Positions 13,582 to 22,101 of a stretch of 64,000 nt of DNA are shown in pieces (position 1 is the first letter of the stretch; every line of letters begins with the position of its first letter). The notes beneath the pieces were generated by a model. The model searched no databases and was not told the origin of the DNA. It saw nothing but the letters and a program-made list of their open reading frames with translations. The translations under genes were made by a program, and so were the position numbers. Origin of the DNA: Prochlorococcus marinus XMU1404. Lineage in GTDB: Bacteria > Cyanobacteriota > Cyanobacteriia > PCC-6307 > Cyanobiaceae. The stretch lies in contig NZ_JAAORE010000001.1 of assembly GCF_017696175.1 (NCBI RefSeq), positions 310,001 through 374,000 on the forward strand. Reading direction: 5' to 3'.

Positions 13582-14016
13582 GTGGGAAATTTCATAAATT
13601 CAACAACTCTTATACCTTTAATACCTTTAGTAACCTCTTTATTTATTTTTATTTTATTGGTAAGTTTTAACAGAACACTTAACAGGTTAACAAAGCCAGT
13701 TACTGCACTAGTTGCATTATCTTTATTAAGTTCTTCTTTTATAAGCTTATTTGACTATTTTAAGAAAATAGAAGAAGAATTAGTTTTACCAGAATTTCTC
13801 AAATTTTTTGAAGAAAAAAATTTAGTTATACATCTCAATTTAGTAAATGAAAAAATTATAATTTTTTTCTCATTAATAATGATATTAATTATTGGAATAT
13901 CTTTTTATAAATTGCCTAGAAAAAAAGGATATGTTTCATTGATGATTAGCCTAGGATTAATATCTTCTTCGGTGATGCTCTCAATATTGCTGATAGATTT
14001 CTCAGAACTAATCTAA
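13582..14016 (+). CDS. Integral membrane protein, NDH-1 subunit-like N-terminus
   Basis: This GTG-started 144-residue protein has about four hydrophobic segments (residues about 9-29, 37-58, 88-105 and 115-140). The opening LIPLIPLVTSLFIFILL recalls the first helices of NdhF/NdhD-type subunits of NAD(P)H dehydrogenase, but it is far too short to be one. Treat it as a conserved membrane protein of unknown role. Its stop overlaps by four bases that of the convergent PTOX gene. Confidence 0.6.
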   Translation: MGNFINSTTLIPLIPLVTSLFIFILLVSFNRTLNRLTKPVTALVALSLLSSSFISLFDYFKKIEEELVLPEFLKFFEEKNLVIHLNLVNEKIIIFFSLIMILIIGISFYKLPRKKGYVSLMISLGLISSSVMLSILLIDFSELI

Positions 14017-14522
14017 ACTGTAGTAAGCATTGATAAAGCATCGTTAAGTTCTTGGACGTGATTTAATTCATCTTGAGCAATTTCTTTTATTTTTTGATCA
14101 TTTGGATTATCTATTAAATATTTGGAATAGGTTTCAAATGCATGTTCTTCAATTTTTATGTTGACATCATAAGCATTGGCTGGAGAGAAGAAATAATAAA
14201 AAACCATGATCCAGTAATAGACAAGCACAAGGTGTCTCGCAAGAAATCTATCAATCCAGAACCTATCTCCTCCTCTTTTCTCCATTTCTTTAAGATGCTC
14301 AGTTTCGTTAATAGCTTGATAAAAATGTTCTTTCATTAAAATCATTGTTTTTTCATTTTTAATTCCTAGGGATTCTTTAAAATGAAGAACTGAAAGAAAT
14401 GCAAAATAAGGTGATCTAGCTATTACTTCTAAAACCCAAAATCTTTGTAAAGATCTACCAGAGTATATGAAGTCTAAGAGTTTAACAGTACTATTCAAAA
14501 TCAAAGAATTTAATTTCTTCAT
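14013..14522 (-). CDS. Plastoquinol terminal oxidase (PTOX, alternative oxidase family)
   Basis: The protein has the complete di-iron ligand set of alternative oxidases in order: E32 (VLEVIARSPYF), E73 and H76 (INETEHL), E126 (IEEHAFETY), and E152 and H155 (QDELNHV). The intervening GGDRFWIDRFLARHL is a PTOX hallmark. At 169 residues it is a compact cyanobacterial form. It oxidises plastoquinol and reduces O2 to water, acting as an electron safety valve in the thylakoid under high light or iron stress. It stands as a single gene convergent with the NDH-like membrane protein. Confidence 0.93.
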   Translation of the reverse strand: MKKLNSLILNSTVKLLDFIYSGRSLQRFWVLEVIARSPYFAFLSVLHFKESLGIKNEKTMILMKEHFYQAINETEHLKEMEKRGGDRFWIDRFLARHLVLVYYWIMVFYYFFSPANAYDVNIKIEEHAFETYSKYLIDNPNDQKIKEIAQDELNHVQELNDALSMLTTV

Positions 14523-14677
14523 AAATTTCTTTTTTCTTTAAGTATAATTACTCAGCTGCTCGAGGACTATATTGTATTTAATTAATTAACTAAAAATTAA
14601 TATTTATAGTCTAAAAATTGTTACTTCCATTGAAATATTTTTTTTTCATGCATTAATTGGATAGATAAAAATTTTAT

Positions 14678-14818
14678 ATGACAACTACTGAAAAAATTGC
14701 AAATGCCAAAAAGAGGATTGAAGAATTAGAAAGACTTATAAAATATTGGAATGATTTAGACAATGATGAGGCAAAAATAGTAAATTTTACAAGGAGCATT
14801 GAAAATAAAGTTGCTTAG
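14678..14818 (+). CDS. Small helical protein, 46 aa
   Basis: The frame MTTTEKIANAKKRIEELERL... encodes an amphipathic coiled-coil-like peptide ending RSIENKVA. No signal or membrane segment is present. Family not recognised. Confidence 0.45.
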   Translation: MTTTEKIANAKKRIEELERLIKYWNDLDNDEAKIVNFTRSIENKVA

Positions 14819-14964
14819 ATTGTGATTATCAAGGCTGATTAACTTTATCTACTTAAAGTGATTTAATATCTTTGAGGTTTCGAATATTGTTTAATTCTTA
14901 AATAGAGCAATTAAACCTATTCTCAAAAACAGTAAGGAAGAAATAATCTAAAAGAAAAATCTAT

Positions 14965-15078
14965 ATGAAAACCTTTACAAAAAAATATTTAGTCCCCATT
15001 AAATTTATACCATGGGTTTTTTGGGTATTTATATCTTTGGTGAGTATGTATTTGTGTAAGATAGCCTGGGTAAGTTGA
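14965..15078 (+). CDS. Small single-span membrane protein, 37 aa
   Basis: The frame opens MKTFTKKYLVPIKFIPWVFW and continues through one hydrophobic helix (VFISLVSMYL) to a short tail CKIAWVS. A basic N-terminus before the helix suggests an N-in orientation. Unassigned. Confidence 0.35.
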   Translation: MKTFTKKYLVPIKFIPWVFWVFISLVSMYLCKIAWVS

Positions 15079-15091
15079 ATAATTAATGAAT

Positions 15092-15400
15092 CTAGCTTCT
15101 CCTTAGCCAACCAGGAGCACCGCCAAACCAATCCGATATCTCATCTTCATTTGGGTTGAAATGATTTTCTTTATCTATTCCATCTATCCCAAATGATTGT
15201 AAGAAGTTATCAATCCCTCCATCATTTTTTGTGCCATTCCTTCTAAAGCTGTTGGCTTTTTTCAGCCAAAGAGAAATTGTCGAATTATGGTGTGCAAATT
15301 TCTCAACATATATCCTTTCTTCTAATGTAATTGATTTATCTTGAGCAATTCTTTTAATTATTCCTTGGATCTTTAGTCTTTTAGCATTACTAAGAAGCAT
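15092..15400 (-). CDS. Conserved cyanobacterial hypothetical protein, 102 aa
   Basis: The first 60 residues are helical (RLKIQGIIKRIAQ, ITLEERIYVEKFAHHNSTISLWLKKA). The tail is acidic with a conserved-looking end, DEISDWFGGAPGWLRRS. I recognise this type from picocyanobacterial genomes but know no function. It is soluble with no signal peptide. A direct repeat AAATCACTATTCT (about 15412 and 15472) lies in the gene-free 300 bases upstream. Confidence 0.7.
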   Translation of the reverse strand: MLLSNAKRLKIQGIIKRIAQDKSITLEERIYVEKFAHHNSTISLWLKKANSFRRNGTKNDGGIDNFLQSFGIDGIDKENHFNPNEDEISDWFGGAPGWLRRS

Positions 15401-15667
15401 TGTTTGATCAAATCACTATTCTTTTATAGGAAGGATTACTAAATATATCTTGTCAATGTTAATTTCAACAAAATCACTATTCTAAAAGGTTTTTAAGCAA
15501 GAAAAGTCTTAAGACGCTAAAAAACGGGATCAATAAGTTACTTATGATACTTTTATTCATTTATCAAACTTATAATTCCTGCAAGTTAGATAAAAAAAAT
15601 CAATCTATTCATAAGGATACTTTGAAATTCAGATAAGTGGGCGCAGTTGTTGCGCTATAGTAAAATT

Positions 15668-15683
15668 GTACTAATATTAGTAC
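15668..15683. promoter_or_regulatory. 16-bp perfect palindrome upstream of 15701
   Basis: GTACTAATATTAGTAC is perfectly self-complementary and ends 17 bases before the ATG at 15701, close to an AT-rich promoter-like stretch. It could be an operator. The rest of 15401-15667 shows no gene. Confidence 0.35.
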
Positions 15684-15700
15684 AGATGTATTATTAAGAT

Positions 15701-15907
15701 ATGAAAGTGATTTCATCTTCTCCTTATGCCCCTTTTAATATAAAAGAGTGGAATTCTCTAATTAGCAAAAATGCAAAGTTCGAAAATACTCCAATAAAGA
15801 TTCAAAAAAAATTTTATAGAACTTTTACTCTAAAAAAGATTGAAAAAGATCAAATTTTGCAACAGAAGAATGAATTACATCAACAAATGCAACTTGTATT
15901 TGGATAG
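15701..15907 (+). CDS. Hypothetical protein, 68 aa
   Basis: A basic soluble protein: MKVISSSPYAPFNIKEWNSL, then IQKKFYRTFTLKKIEKDQ and a Gln-rich helix. There is no recognised domain. The ATG lies just downstream of a 16-bp palindrome. A stress or regulatory peptide is possible, but nothing proves it. Confidence 0.5.
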   Translation: MKVISSSPYAPFNIKEWNSLISKNAKFENTPIKIQKKFYRTFTLKKIEKDQILQQKNELHQQMQLVFG

Positions 15908-15997
15908 AAAAATATTAACTAACAATCTTTTTATTGAATATTATTTTATGAGAACCAATTTTTTGTTAGATTAGTAGAAATACAAGAAGGATTTAAT

Positions 15998-16288
15998 TTG
16001 GCTGTAGATCGAGAACTTTTAAAAGAAGTTACCCAAGAACTTTGGAATACTGTAAAAAAACTAAGACCTGAAATAGATCGGCAAACTCGACTTCAATTAG
16101 TTTTAAAGGCTTTATTAACCATTGGAGATTTACCAGATCAAATGCAAGCTGCAATGGTAGTAGGTGTTTGCGCTGAAATGGATAAGAGTGATGTTGATAA
16201 TGATGAAACTAATTCACAAACTAAAGATTCAAGCGGAGTTGATACTTCTACAGGCAGAAAAGTAGTTAGAAGAAGTTCAGCTAAATAA
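15998..16288 (+). CDS. Conserved cyanobacterial hypothetical protein, 96 aa
   Basis: It starts at TTG with GAAGGA nearby (AGAAGGATTTAATTTG). The N-terminal 65 residues form an all-helical domain (ELLKEVTQELWNTVKKLRPE, RLQLVLKALLTIGDLPDQM). The tail is a disordered Asp/Ser/Thr-rich stretch ending in basic GRKVVRRSSAK. No function known. Confidence 0.65.
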   Translation: MAVDRELLKEVTQELWNTVKKLRPEIDRQTRLQLVLKALLTIGDLPDQMQAAMVVGVCAEMDKSDVDNDETNSQTKDSSGVDTSTGRKVVRRSSAK

Positions 16289-16299
16289 ACCTTAAACGA

Positions 16300-16503
16300 T
16301 CATCCTTTAATTTTCCTTGATTCGTTTTTATTAATTCTATTGAATAGATAATAGGAAATTACAAGTAAGAGAGGAACGAATATTGAATGTAAAGTCATCA
16401 TTAATTCTGTTTGGCCCATTCCTATAAGATTTGACTCGCTTGGAAGTTGTTCTGACCAAGTGCCAACTAGATGCCAGGCTTGAGGAATTGATAAGAAAAA
16501 CAT
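16300..16503 (-). CDS. Small membrane protein, 67 aa
   Basis: One strong transmembrane segment (HSIFVPLLLVISYYLF) is followed by the basic tail NRINKNESRKIKG. The N-terminal half, with TWSEQLPSESNLIGMGQTELM, is soluble. The stop lies 12 bases from that of the preceding plus-strand gene (convergent). Unassigned. Confidence 0.5.
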   Translation of the reverse strand: MFFLSIPQAWHLVGTWSEQLPSESNLIGMGQTELMMTLHSIFVPLLLVISYYLFNRINKNESRKIKG

Positions 16504-16620
16504 ATAAGAGCTATAAGTTAAGTTTATGTTCAGCTAAAGATTATCATTATTGAACGTTTTTGCTTTCTTTATTCTTATTTCTTAACTAAGTATTTGTAGA
16601 GTTATAAAAAAAAACTTAAT

Positions 16621-18150
16621 TCATAAATTTATCTTCTTAAGAAGAGTTTTAAATTCTTTTTTACCAATAATTTTTTCAGCTGCGTAAGCACCACTTGCTG
16701 AAACGGCAGGAATTCCAATACCTGGAAATGTACTTGCACCGCAAGTAAATAAATTTTTCACTGGAGTTTTGCAGCCTGGGAAAACACCTTTTGCTGCAGA
16801 TAATGCAGGTCCGTAACTACCGCAATAGGTATTGGTAAATTTTTTATGCGTGATTGGGGTCCCTAGCATCTTTAAATCAATCCTTTCATCTATGTCAGGG
16901 ATGAATTTTCGCACTGCATTAAGGAATATTGAACATCTTTCTTCTTTCAAATTTCTATATTCTAATTCCTTTGGATTTAAGTTTTCCCAAATTTCCCAAG
17001 GTTCATTTGCGGGAGTATATCCATGAAGAACATGTTTCCCTTTAGGGGCCATATTTTTATCTAAAACAGATGGGATTGAAAAAACAGCTATATTTCTTTC
17101 TGCGGTTATACCTTTTGCCCACTCATCAACATGTATCGCATGTATTGGCAAATCTTCAAGACCATCAGCATCAAAACCTAGATGTATATGAAGGAAAGAA
17201 TCACATTTATTAGGGTTCAAAACTTTTGTATTCCATTTTTTTGAAATTTCATTTGGAATTAACTTTTTTAAATTCCAAACATCAGTATTCGTCACAACAG
17301 ATTCGCAACTATAACTAGAACCATTCTTAAGAGTTATACCTGTTGCTAAATTTTTATTGAAGTTAATTGTCTCTACTCTCGAAGAGAGAATTAGTTCTCC
17401 TCCATTTTTTTTAAGTCCATTAATTAAGGCTTTTACGATAGATTCACTACCTCCTTTAGGGTATTCAAGGTATGAATTTGGTTCAAACCATTCGTTAAAT
17501 AAAGTAGCCATCGCAGCTGTATTTGTATCATGCATTGACATACCGCTTATCAAAAAGCTCAATAAATCAACCCAATTCCTGAGAAAAGGATCCTCTAGAT
17601 GATTATTTACTAAATTCCCAAAGCCCTTATTAATTTTTGGTATTTGCTTGATATTAGGTAAAAATTTTGAGGTTAAATTTATTAGATCCAAGAAATTTAT
17701 TGATTCGGGAGAAAATGAGAGTAACGGTATTTCATTTATTATTTGGCTAAGAGGTTTTATTCCGGAAATAAATGATTCCCATTCTTTAACAGATTTCTCA
17801 CCTCTTAAAGTTTTAATTGTTTGTTTAAAAGGTTCTTCCCCAACATCAAGATTAAAATTGCCTTCTGGGACAATTACTTGCCAACCTTTGTATTGAAATA
17901 GTTCAACTTCTTCATCAAGTAATTTAAGAATTTGCCCTAAGGGATTAGTAGTTGGCCATTTACCTATTCCACTCCACAATGAAGGACCTGATTCGAATGT
18001 GTAACCTTTTCTTTTGAAACTGTGAGCAACACCTCCGGGCTGGGTATGTGCTTCACAGATAAGAACTTTTTTGCCTGATAAAGCTAAAATTGAGCCACAA
18101 CATAAACCGCCTATTCCACTACCAACAACTACAACATCATATTTCTGCAT
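16621..18150 (-). CDS. FAD-dependent oxidoreductase of the phytoene desaturase / carotenoid isomerase (CrtISO-like) family
   Basis: The N-terminal dinucleotide-binding motif is VVVGSGIGGLCCG (about residues 7-19), followed by ICEAHTQPGGVAHSF. The C-terminal FAD motif GASTFPGIGIPAVSASG is the family hallmark. At 509 residues it has the length of CrtI/CrtH-type enzymes. It lies outside any carotenoid operon here. Its exact reaction (carotene cis-trans isomerisation, or saturation of a related polyene) cannot be fixed from sequence, so no symbol is given. It is transcribed alone. Confidence 0.85.
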   Translation of the reverse strand: MQKYDVVVVGSGIGGLCCGSILALSGKKVLICEAHTQPGGVAHSFKRKGYTFESGPSLWSGIGKWPTTNPLGQILKLLDEEVELFQYKGWQVIVPEGNFNLDVGEEPFKQTIKTLRGEKSVKEWESFISGIKPLSQIINEIPLLSFSPESINFLDLINLTSKFLPNIKQIPKINKGFGNLVNNHLEDPFLRNWVDLLSFLISGMSMHDTNTAAMATLFNEWFEPNSYLEYPKGGSESIVKALINGLKKNGGELILSSRVETINFNKNLATGITLKNGSSYSCESVVTNTDVWNLKKLIPNEISKKWNTKVLNPNKCDSFLHIHLGFDADGLEDLPIHAIHVDEWAKGITAERNIAVFSIPSVLDKNMAPKGKHVLHGYTPANEPWEIWENLNPKELEYRNLKEERCSIFLNAVRKFIPDIDERIDLKMLGTPITHKKFTNTYCGSYGPALSAAKGVFPGCKTPVKNLFTCGASTFPGIGIPAVSASGAYAAEKIIGKKEFKTLLKKINL

Positions 18151-18188
18151 TAATTATTAACTTTATTCTCCCTTGAATCTAAATAGTC

Positions 18189-18299
18189 TTAAACAAAGGT
18201 ATTTGTTGAAGTTGTTATACTTAATACAACTGCTAGGAAAAATATGTAAGGAACTGCTTTTAAAGGTATGTATCCTTGACTTTTAGAAATAAAATCCAT
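18189..18299 (-). CDS. Small single-span membrane protein, 36 aa
   Basis: The frame opens MDFISKSQGYIPLKAVPYIF and passes through the hydrophobic FFLAVVLSITT to a stop at 18189. It is the only coding candidate in the 318-base gap 18151-18469. Unassigned. Confidence 0.4.
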   Translation of the reverse strand: MDFISKSQGYIPLKAVPYIFFLAVVLSITTSTNTFV

Positions 18300-18469
18300 T
18301 GATTTAGTTACTTTATGTAAATAATAACGATATTTTGTTCCTTATGTGTGCCAAAAAAAATATTTTTTAGAAATATATTGAAACAAAGAAATTTTTTTGG
18401 GGCTCTTGTTAACTAAGAACATTTTTTATGAAGTTATCTTAGTATTGAATTCTTAGATTATAGTCTCTT

Positions 18470-18955
18470 ATGAAAGACTTACCTGATATCAAAAAGATAA
18501 AACTATTAGAAAAAAATTCTCAAAAAAATGGTAGCGGAATAGTATATAAAGACTTGTTGGGAATATGGAAGTTTAAGTATGTATGGGGAAAGGATTCAGA
18601 TGGAATCAAAAATATACCCAGTTCGATTCTCCAAGTTTTGTCAGCAAGACTAGAATTAAAAGAAAAAAGCAAAGAGGATGAACCGAATTTCGAAATAAAA
18701 AATTCAATTAATTTAGGCTTATTAAACATTATATTTATAGGTAGCGCAGAACTAAAAGGGCTTAGACCTTTATTGATTTTTTATTTTGAAGAATTGAAAG
18801 TTAGTATTAGTAATTTTCCAATATTCAAAAAGGAATTAAAAAAACCTGAAGATAAAAAAATGCCATTTTTCTCACTTGTAGGAATCAGCACTAATGATAA
18901 ATGGTTGTGTGCACGAGGCAGGGGCGGCGGTCTTGCAATATGGGTTAAGTCCTAA
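18470..18955 (+). CDS. Conserved cyanobacterial protein, possibly plastid-lipid-associated (fibrillin)-like
   Basis: This 161-residue protein has LLGIWKFKYVWGK, SSILQVLSARLELK and a C-terminal LCARGRGGGLAIWVKS. The last motif and the early 'G-I-W-x-F' element recall PAP/fibrillin-related proteins conserved in cyanobacteria and chloroplasts, which bind lipophilic molecules at thylakoids. Family assignment is tentative. No signal or membrane segment is seen. Confidence 0.6.
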   Translation: MKDLPDIKKIKLLEKNSQKNGSGIVYKDLLGIWKFKYVWGKDSDGIKNIPSSILQVLSARLELKEKSKEDEPNFEIKNSINLGLLNIIFIGSAELKGLRPLLIFYFEELKVSISNFPIFKKELKKPEDKKMPFFSLVGISTNDKWLCARGRGGGLAIWVKS

Positions 18956-18956
18956 A

Positions 18957-19172
18957 TTAATGATATTCCCCAGGATGATCCATCTTCCTTACGGTAACTT
19001 TATCAACTTTTTGTCCATTAAATCTTAAGAGATCATCTCCTGAAAAGTTATATCCCAAGCGTTGACCTATTAGTGCTATATCATCCGCTGTGGAGGATGA
19101 TGTAACCTGCTTTTTTAAGTCTTCATCAGATTGCATCTTAATTAAAAAATTTCTTATTTCAGAAAAACTCAT
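18957..19172 (-). CDS. Nif11-domain protein, 71 aa
   Basis: MSFSEIRNFLIKMQSDEDLKK followed by TADDIALIGQRLGYNFSGDDL is the Nif11 helical domain. Nif11 domains also serve as leader peptides of prochlorosin-type lanthipeptides. Here there is no GG/GA cleavage site with a Cys-rich core, and no LanM-type synthetase is nearby. It is more likely a stand-alone small protein. Its stop is two bases from the stop of the gene at 18470. Confidence 0.75.
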   Translation of the reverse strand: MSFSEIRNFLIKMQSDEDLKKQVTSSSTADDIALIGQRLGYNFSGDDLLRFNGQKVDKVTVRKMDHPGEYH

Positions 19173-19257
19173 TACTAGAATTTGATTAATTGATTTTAAA
19201 AAATTTATAAAAATCTGTTTCTTATTAAGAACAAGATAAATTGATAATCATTATAAT

Positions 19258-19581
19258 ATGCCTATGAATTACTTATTCCTCTATGTTGTTGGCATAATCT
19301 TAATATGGTGGACATATCGTGTTGGTTGGCTTGAAGCGCTCAAAACAGTAGTTAAAGTCATAGTTCCTTCAGCTCTTATTATTTTATTTAATATTAAAGC
19401 TGGAAGATTACTTTTTAAAAGTCCCGTCTTTGGTCTATTAAGCGCTTTGCCTACTTCTATTTTGATTTTTAGAGGATCATTGCCCTTAGTTAGTTATATA
19501 AATAATTGGATTGAAAATAAAATAAATAATTATGATGATTCTGAAGTTATAGATACTGATTCTGTGCCTTTAGATGATTAA
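19258..19581 (+). CDS. Small integral membrane protein, 107 aa
   Basis: It has about three hydrophobic segments (YLFLYVVGIILIWW, VVKVIVPSALIILF, VFGLLSALPTSILIF) and an acidic C-terminal tail ending DDSEVIDTDSVPLDD. It is convergent with the minus-strand pair that follows. No family recognised. Confidence 0.6.
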   Translation: MPMNYLFLYVVGIILIWWTYRVGWLEALKTVVKVIVPSALIILFNIKAGRLLFKSPVFGLLSALPTSILIFRGSLPLVSYINNWIENKINNYDDSEVIDTDSVPLDD

Positions 19582-19587
19582 TTTAGT

Positions 19588-20016
19588 TTAATCAAAGCCT
19601 AGAAATAATTCTTTGTGTACAACAAGAACATCAAATAAAGTTGTTCCATGCATAGGACTTAATGGGATTTTGTCTATATTCAATGCTTCTGCGCAAATTA
19701 AATGAGCATCCCATTTTGTATCGTGATCACTAATTTCAATTGACCACGCAATTACATTTTTGAAATGATCTGGCATCTCTGAACCAATTTTTCTACAAAT
19801 TTGACATAGAACTGATAAAAGAGGCGGCTTTGATGGCCTTTTTAAATCTTTAATTAGACTTGACTGTGTAAAAACGCTTGTATAGCGGATATAGTCAATT
19901 AATTCATATTCTTCTTTAGTAAGAGCTGCCTTATCTAATGCTCTTTCAAATTCGTCTATGGGGGTAATGGGCCTATCCAAGATATTAGCTGTTGCTGTTT
20001 TCTTTATTTGACACAT
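19588..20016 (-). CDS. Conserved cyanobacterial hypothetical protein, 142 aa
   Basis: A soluble, mixed alpha protein containing PITPIDEFERALDKAALTK, LLSVLCQICRKIGSEMP and WDAHLICAEALN. Its start overlaps the end of tatA by 32 bases, so the two are probably translated from one mRNA. No function known; genomic linkage to tatA could be incidental. Confidence 0.7.
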   Translation of the reverse strand: MCQIKKTATANILDRPITPIDEFERALDKAALTKEEYELIDYIRYTSVFTQSSLIKDLKRPSKPPLLSVLCQICRKIGSEMPDHFKNVIAWSIEISDHDTKWDAHLICAEALNIDKIPLSPMHGTTLFDVLVVHKELFLGFD

Positions 20017-20275
20017 TCTTGTTTTCTGAATCTATTTTTTCTTGATTAATTTCATTTGTTTGATTGTTTTCTGTTGATTTAGGAGATTCCTCTTTATCAT
20101 CTTCGTTCATAACTTGATCGATTTCATTTTGAAATTCATTCGAAGCTTTTTTAAGACTTTTCAAAGTTTTGCCAAGCTGTTTTCCTAATTCTGGAAGCTT
20201 TTTTGGACCAAAAATTAAAAGAGCTAATATAAGTATTACAGTAACTTCAGGCAAACCTACACCAAAAATATTCAT
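19985..20275 (-). CDS. tatA: Sec-independent translocase protein TatA/TatB type
   Basis: This 96-residue protein has one N-terminal helix (LPEVTVILILALLIF), the hinge FGPKKLPELGKQLG and an amphipathic helix LKSLKKASNEFQNEI. A charged, low-complexity tail follows. This is the standard TatA/B layout. It forms the twin-arginine export pore with TatC in the plasma or thylakoid membrane. Cyanobacteria generally have a TatA-like protein doing both roles, so A versus B cannot be decided. Confidence 0.92.
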   Translation of the reverse strand: MNIFGVGLPEVTVILILALLIFGPKKLPELGKQLGKTLKSLKKASNEFQNEIDQVMNEDDKEESPKSTENNQTNEINQEKIDSENKNVSNKENSNS

Positions 20276-20365
20276 AGCTGATAAATATTAAACCAATGAG
20301 GAAATCTAATACTAAATATAGTCAAATCATGTAAAAATTTCATTCTTGGAATAGCTTTATTAATA

Positions 20366-20509
20366 TTAAAAAATTTTGATAAATATTATTGTTATTAATA
20401 CCCCTTTAAAGAAAACTATCCAAAGTAATTGATAATCACTCAATTTAAATTTTTTTTGGTACCAATTTATAAGAGTTTTATGTTTATCTATTAATTTTCT
20501 CATTTTCAT
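20366..20509 (-). CDS. Small conserved-looking protein with C-terminal membrane segment, 47 aa
   Basis: ATG at 20509 opens MKMRKLIDKHKTLINWYQKK, continues SDYQLLWIVFFKGVLIT and ends IIFIKIF. A basic soluble half is followed by one hydrophobic helix. The amino-acid pattern looks constrained rather than random AT-rich sequence. Unassigned. Confidence 0.5.
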   Translation of the reverse strand: MKMRKLIDKHKTLINWYQKKFKLSDYQLLWIVFFKGVLITIIFIKIF

Positions 20510-20666
20510 GGAGATTATTTTTACGATCACTAATTTATCTTAATTTCTTTTATTATTATTTCTAGAGTATACCTAGATTCAATTCAAAATAGATTATTCT
20601 ATTAAATTTTAATTTTTTTCCTAAATTATTGAAACTATTCCCTAAATATCTAATTTCTTAAAAAAG

Positions 20667-20900
20667 ATGAAATACTTATTTTTTGTTTTTTACCTATTTT
20701 TTCTAGTTTATCCAGCTGAAGCAGTTACCACAAAAATGTTTAAAGTATTGGATACTTGTGCAAGATATCGACTTGGTGAGATTAATGCTAATGAAGCTAT
20801 AGAAAAACTAAAATTAATCAACTCTTCTTCCAATGAGCCAAAGGTCTTAGTAAAAAAATATTGCTCAGTATTTACTCCAAATGAAAAAATTGAATTTTAA
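20667..20900 (+). CDS. Small exported protein, 77 aa
   Basis: The signal peptide MKYLFFVFYLFFLVYPAEA has a likely cleavage after AEA. The mature 58 residues contain two Cys (DTCARY and KKYCSVF), which could form a disulphide. The sequence between (GEINANEAIEKLKLI) is helical. Unknown role, probably periplasmic. Confidence 0.6.
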   Translation: MKYLFFVFYLFFLVYPAEAVTTKMFKVLDTCARYRLGEINANEAIEKLKLINSSSNEPKVLVKKYCSVFTPNEKIEF

Positions 20901-20914
20901 TCTTAGTAATATAT

Positions 20915-21049
20915 TTAATTATTATTTTTTGAATTATCCTTAGCTTTGTTTCGAATTTCTTTGACTTTTTTAAAATTAGTTATTTTTAAATTAAAAATAA
21001 TTCCCAAAAAAAGAATCATAAATAAAAAAATATAAATTATTAATTCCAT
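20915..21049 (-). CDS. Small membrane-anchored protein, 44 aa
   Basis: The frame opens MELIIYIFLFMILFLGIIFN, one membrane helix, followed by a basic tail KITNFKKVKEIRNKAKD and an Asn-rich end. It is convergent with the secreted protein at 20667. Unassigned. Confidence 0.4.
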   Translation of the reverse strand: MELIIYIFLFMILFLGIIFNLKITNFKKVKEIRNKAKDNSKNNN

Positions 21050-21199
21050 AATGTTGAATTAATAAATTCACATTAGTTTATTTCAATAATTTTTTAGTAT
21101 CAATTAAAACAAAAAAACTGACTTTAATAATAGTTATTTACTTTGCAGGCCACAAAAAAAACATATTAACCTCTAATATGAAGTTTTATAAGAACTATT

Positions 21200-21649
21200 T
21201 TGCAGATCGGAGATAAAATTCCAGAATTTTCTTTACTGGATCAAAATGGAATTAAAAGATCAAATAAGGGATTAAAAAATCCCCTTGTGTTGTTTTTTTA
21301 TCCAAAAGATGATACCCCTGGTTGTACCATAGAAGTTTGCGGATTTAGAGATAAATATGACTTATTTAAAGTATTAGGTGCGCAAGTTTGGGGAGTAAGT
21401 AATGGAAGTACCTCAAGTCATTTAGCATTTGCCAATAAAAATAAATTACAATATCCACTACTTTGCGATACGAATGACTCTCTTCGGAAAACTTTTAAAG
21501 TTCCCAAAGTATTAGGTATTATGGATGGTAGAGTAACTTACGTTATCGATCGCAAAGGCACAGTTAGGCATATTTTTAGAGATTTATTGAATGGTCCAGA
21601 ACACATTAAAGAGGCTATTAGAGTACTTAAGGAAATTCAAAATCAATAA
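21200..21649 (+). CDS. bcp: Peroxiredoxin Q / bacterioferritin comigratory protein
   Basis: TTG start (TTG CAG ATC GGA GAT). FFYPKDDTPGCTIEVCGFRD carries the peroxidatic Cys42 and resolving Cys47 in the PrxQ arrangement. FYVIDRKG-type (here TYVIDRKGTVRHIF) and the GVSNGSTSSHLAFA region are also typical. At 149 residues it is full length. It reduces H2O2 and organic peroxides using thioredoxin and protects the photosynthetic cell from oxidative stress. Confidence 0.93.
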   Translation: MQIGDKIPEFSLLDQNGIKRSNKGLKNPLVLFFYPKDDTPGCTIEVCGFRDKYDLFKVLGAQVWGVSNGSTSSHLAFANKNKLQYPLLCDTNDSLRKTFKVPKVLGIMDGRVTYVIDRKGTVRHIFRDLLNGPEHIKEAIRVLKEIQNQ

Positions 21650-21716
21650 ATTATTATTCACAGAAATATAGATGAATAAGTTTTGTTATATTATAGTTTT
21701 AGCTTTTTTTTAGTAT

Positions 21717-21989
21717 ATGAAGAGAACGGGAATGCAGGCTGTTGATCGTGCTATTCAAAATGGAGTGGATCTTGACGGTACTCCAATCCCTCCAAAAATG
21801 CTAGATCTATATAACAGAATTATGGATGAGGAGAATAAAAGACAAAGGAGTGGTGTAAAAAAATCAATGAGGAATAGATGCGTCAAAACTGGTTCTAAGC
21901 ATTTTGATAAAGAAACATTAAATCAATTATTAATTGACTCAGGATGGGAAGGTCTTAAAGAAAAGGAAATTATATTTTTTTATAACTAA
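21717..21989 (+). CDS. Conserved hypothetical protein, 90 aa
   Basis: A soluble basic protein with GTPIPPKMLDLYNRIMDEENK, RNRCVKTGSKHFDKETLNQLLIDSGWEG. The last part looks like a helix-turn-helix-sized unit, but no motif is convincing. Short C-terminal tail EIIFFYN. Function unknown. Confidence 0.6.
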   Translation: MKRTGMQAVDRAIQNGVDLDGTPIPPKMLDLYNRIMDEENKRQRSGVKKSMRNRCVKTGSKHFDKETLNQLLIDSGWEGLKEKEIIFFYN

Positions 21990-22101
21990 AAAAAATAAAA
22001 TAATTTTTAAAATCTATCTTGAACAATATTTATGGTAATTTTTTACTTAAATTAAGAAACTGAGAATTAATTAAATTTTTTCTTAGATCTAATTATTTGT
22101 A

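Noticed and set aside
18957-19172. Prochlorosin (lanthipeptide) precursor
   Set aside because: The Nif11 domain is present, but there is no GG/GA-type cleavage site with Cys/Ser/Thr core and no synthetase nearby.
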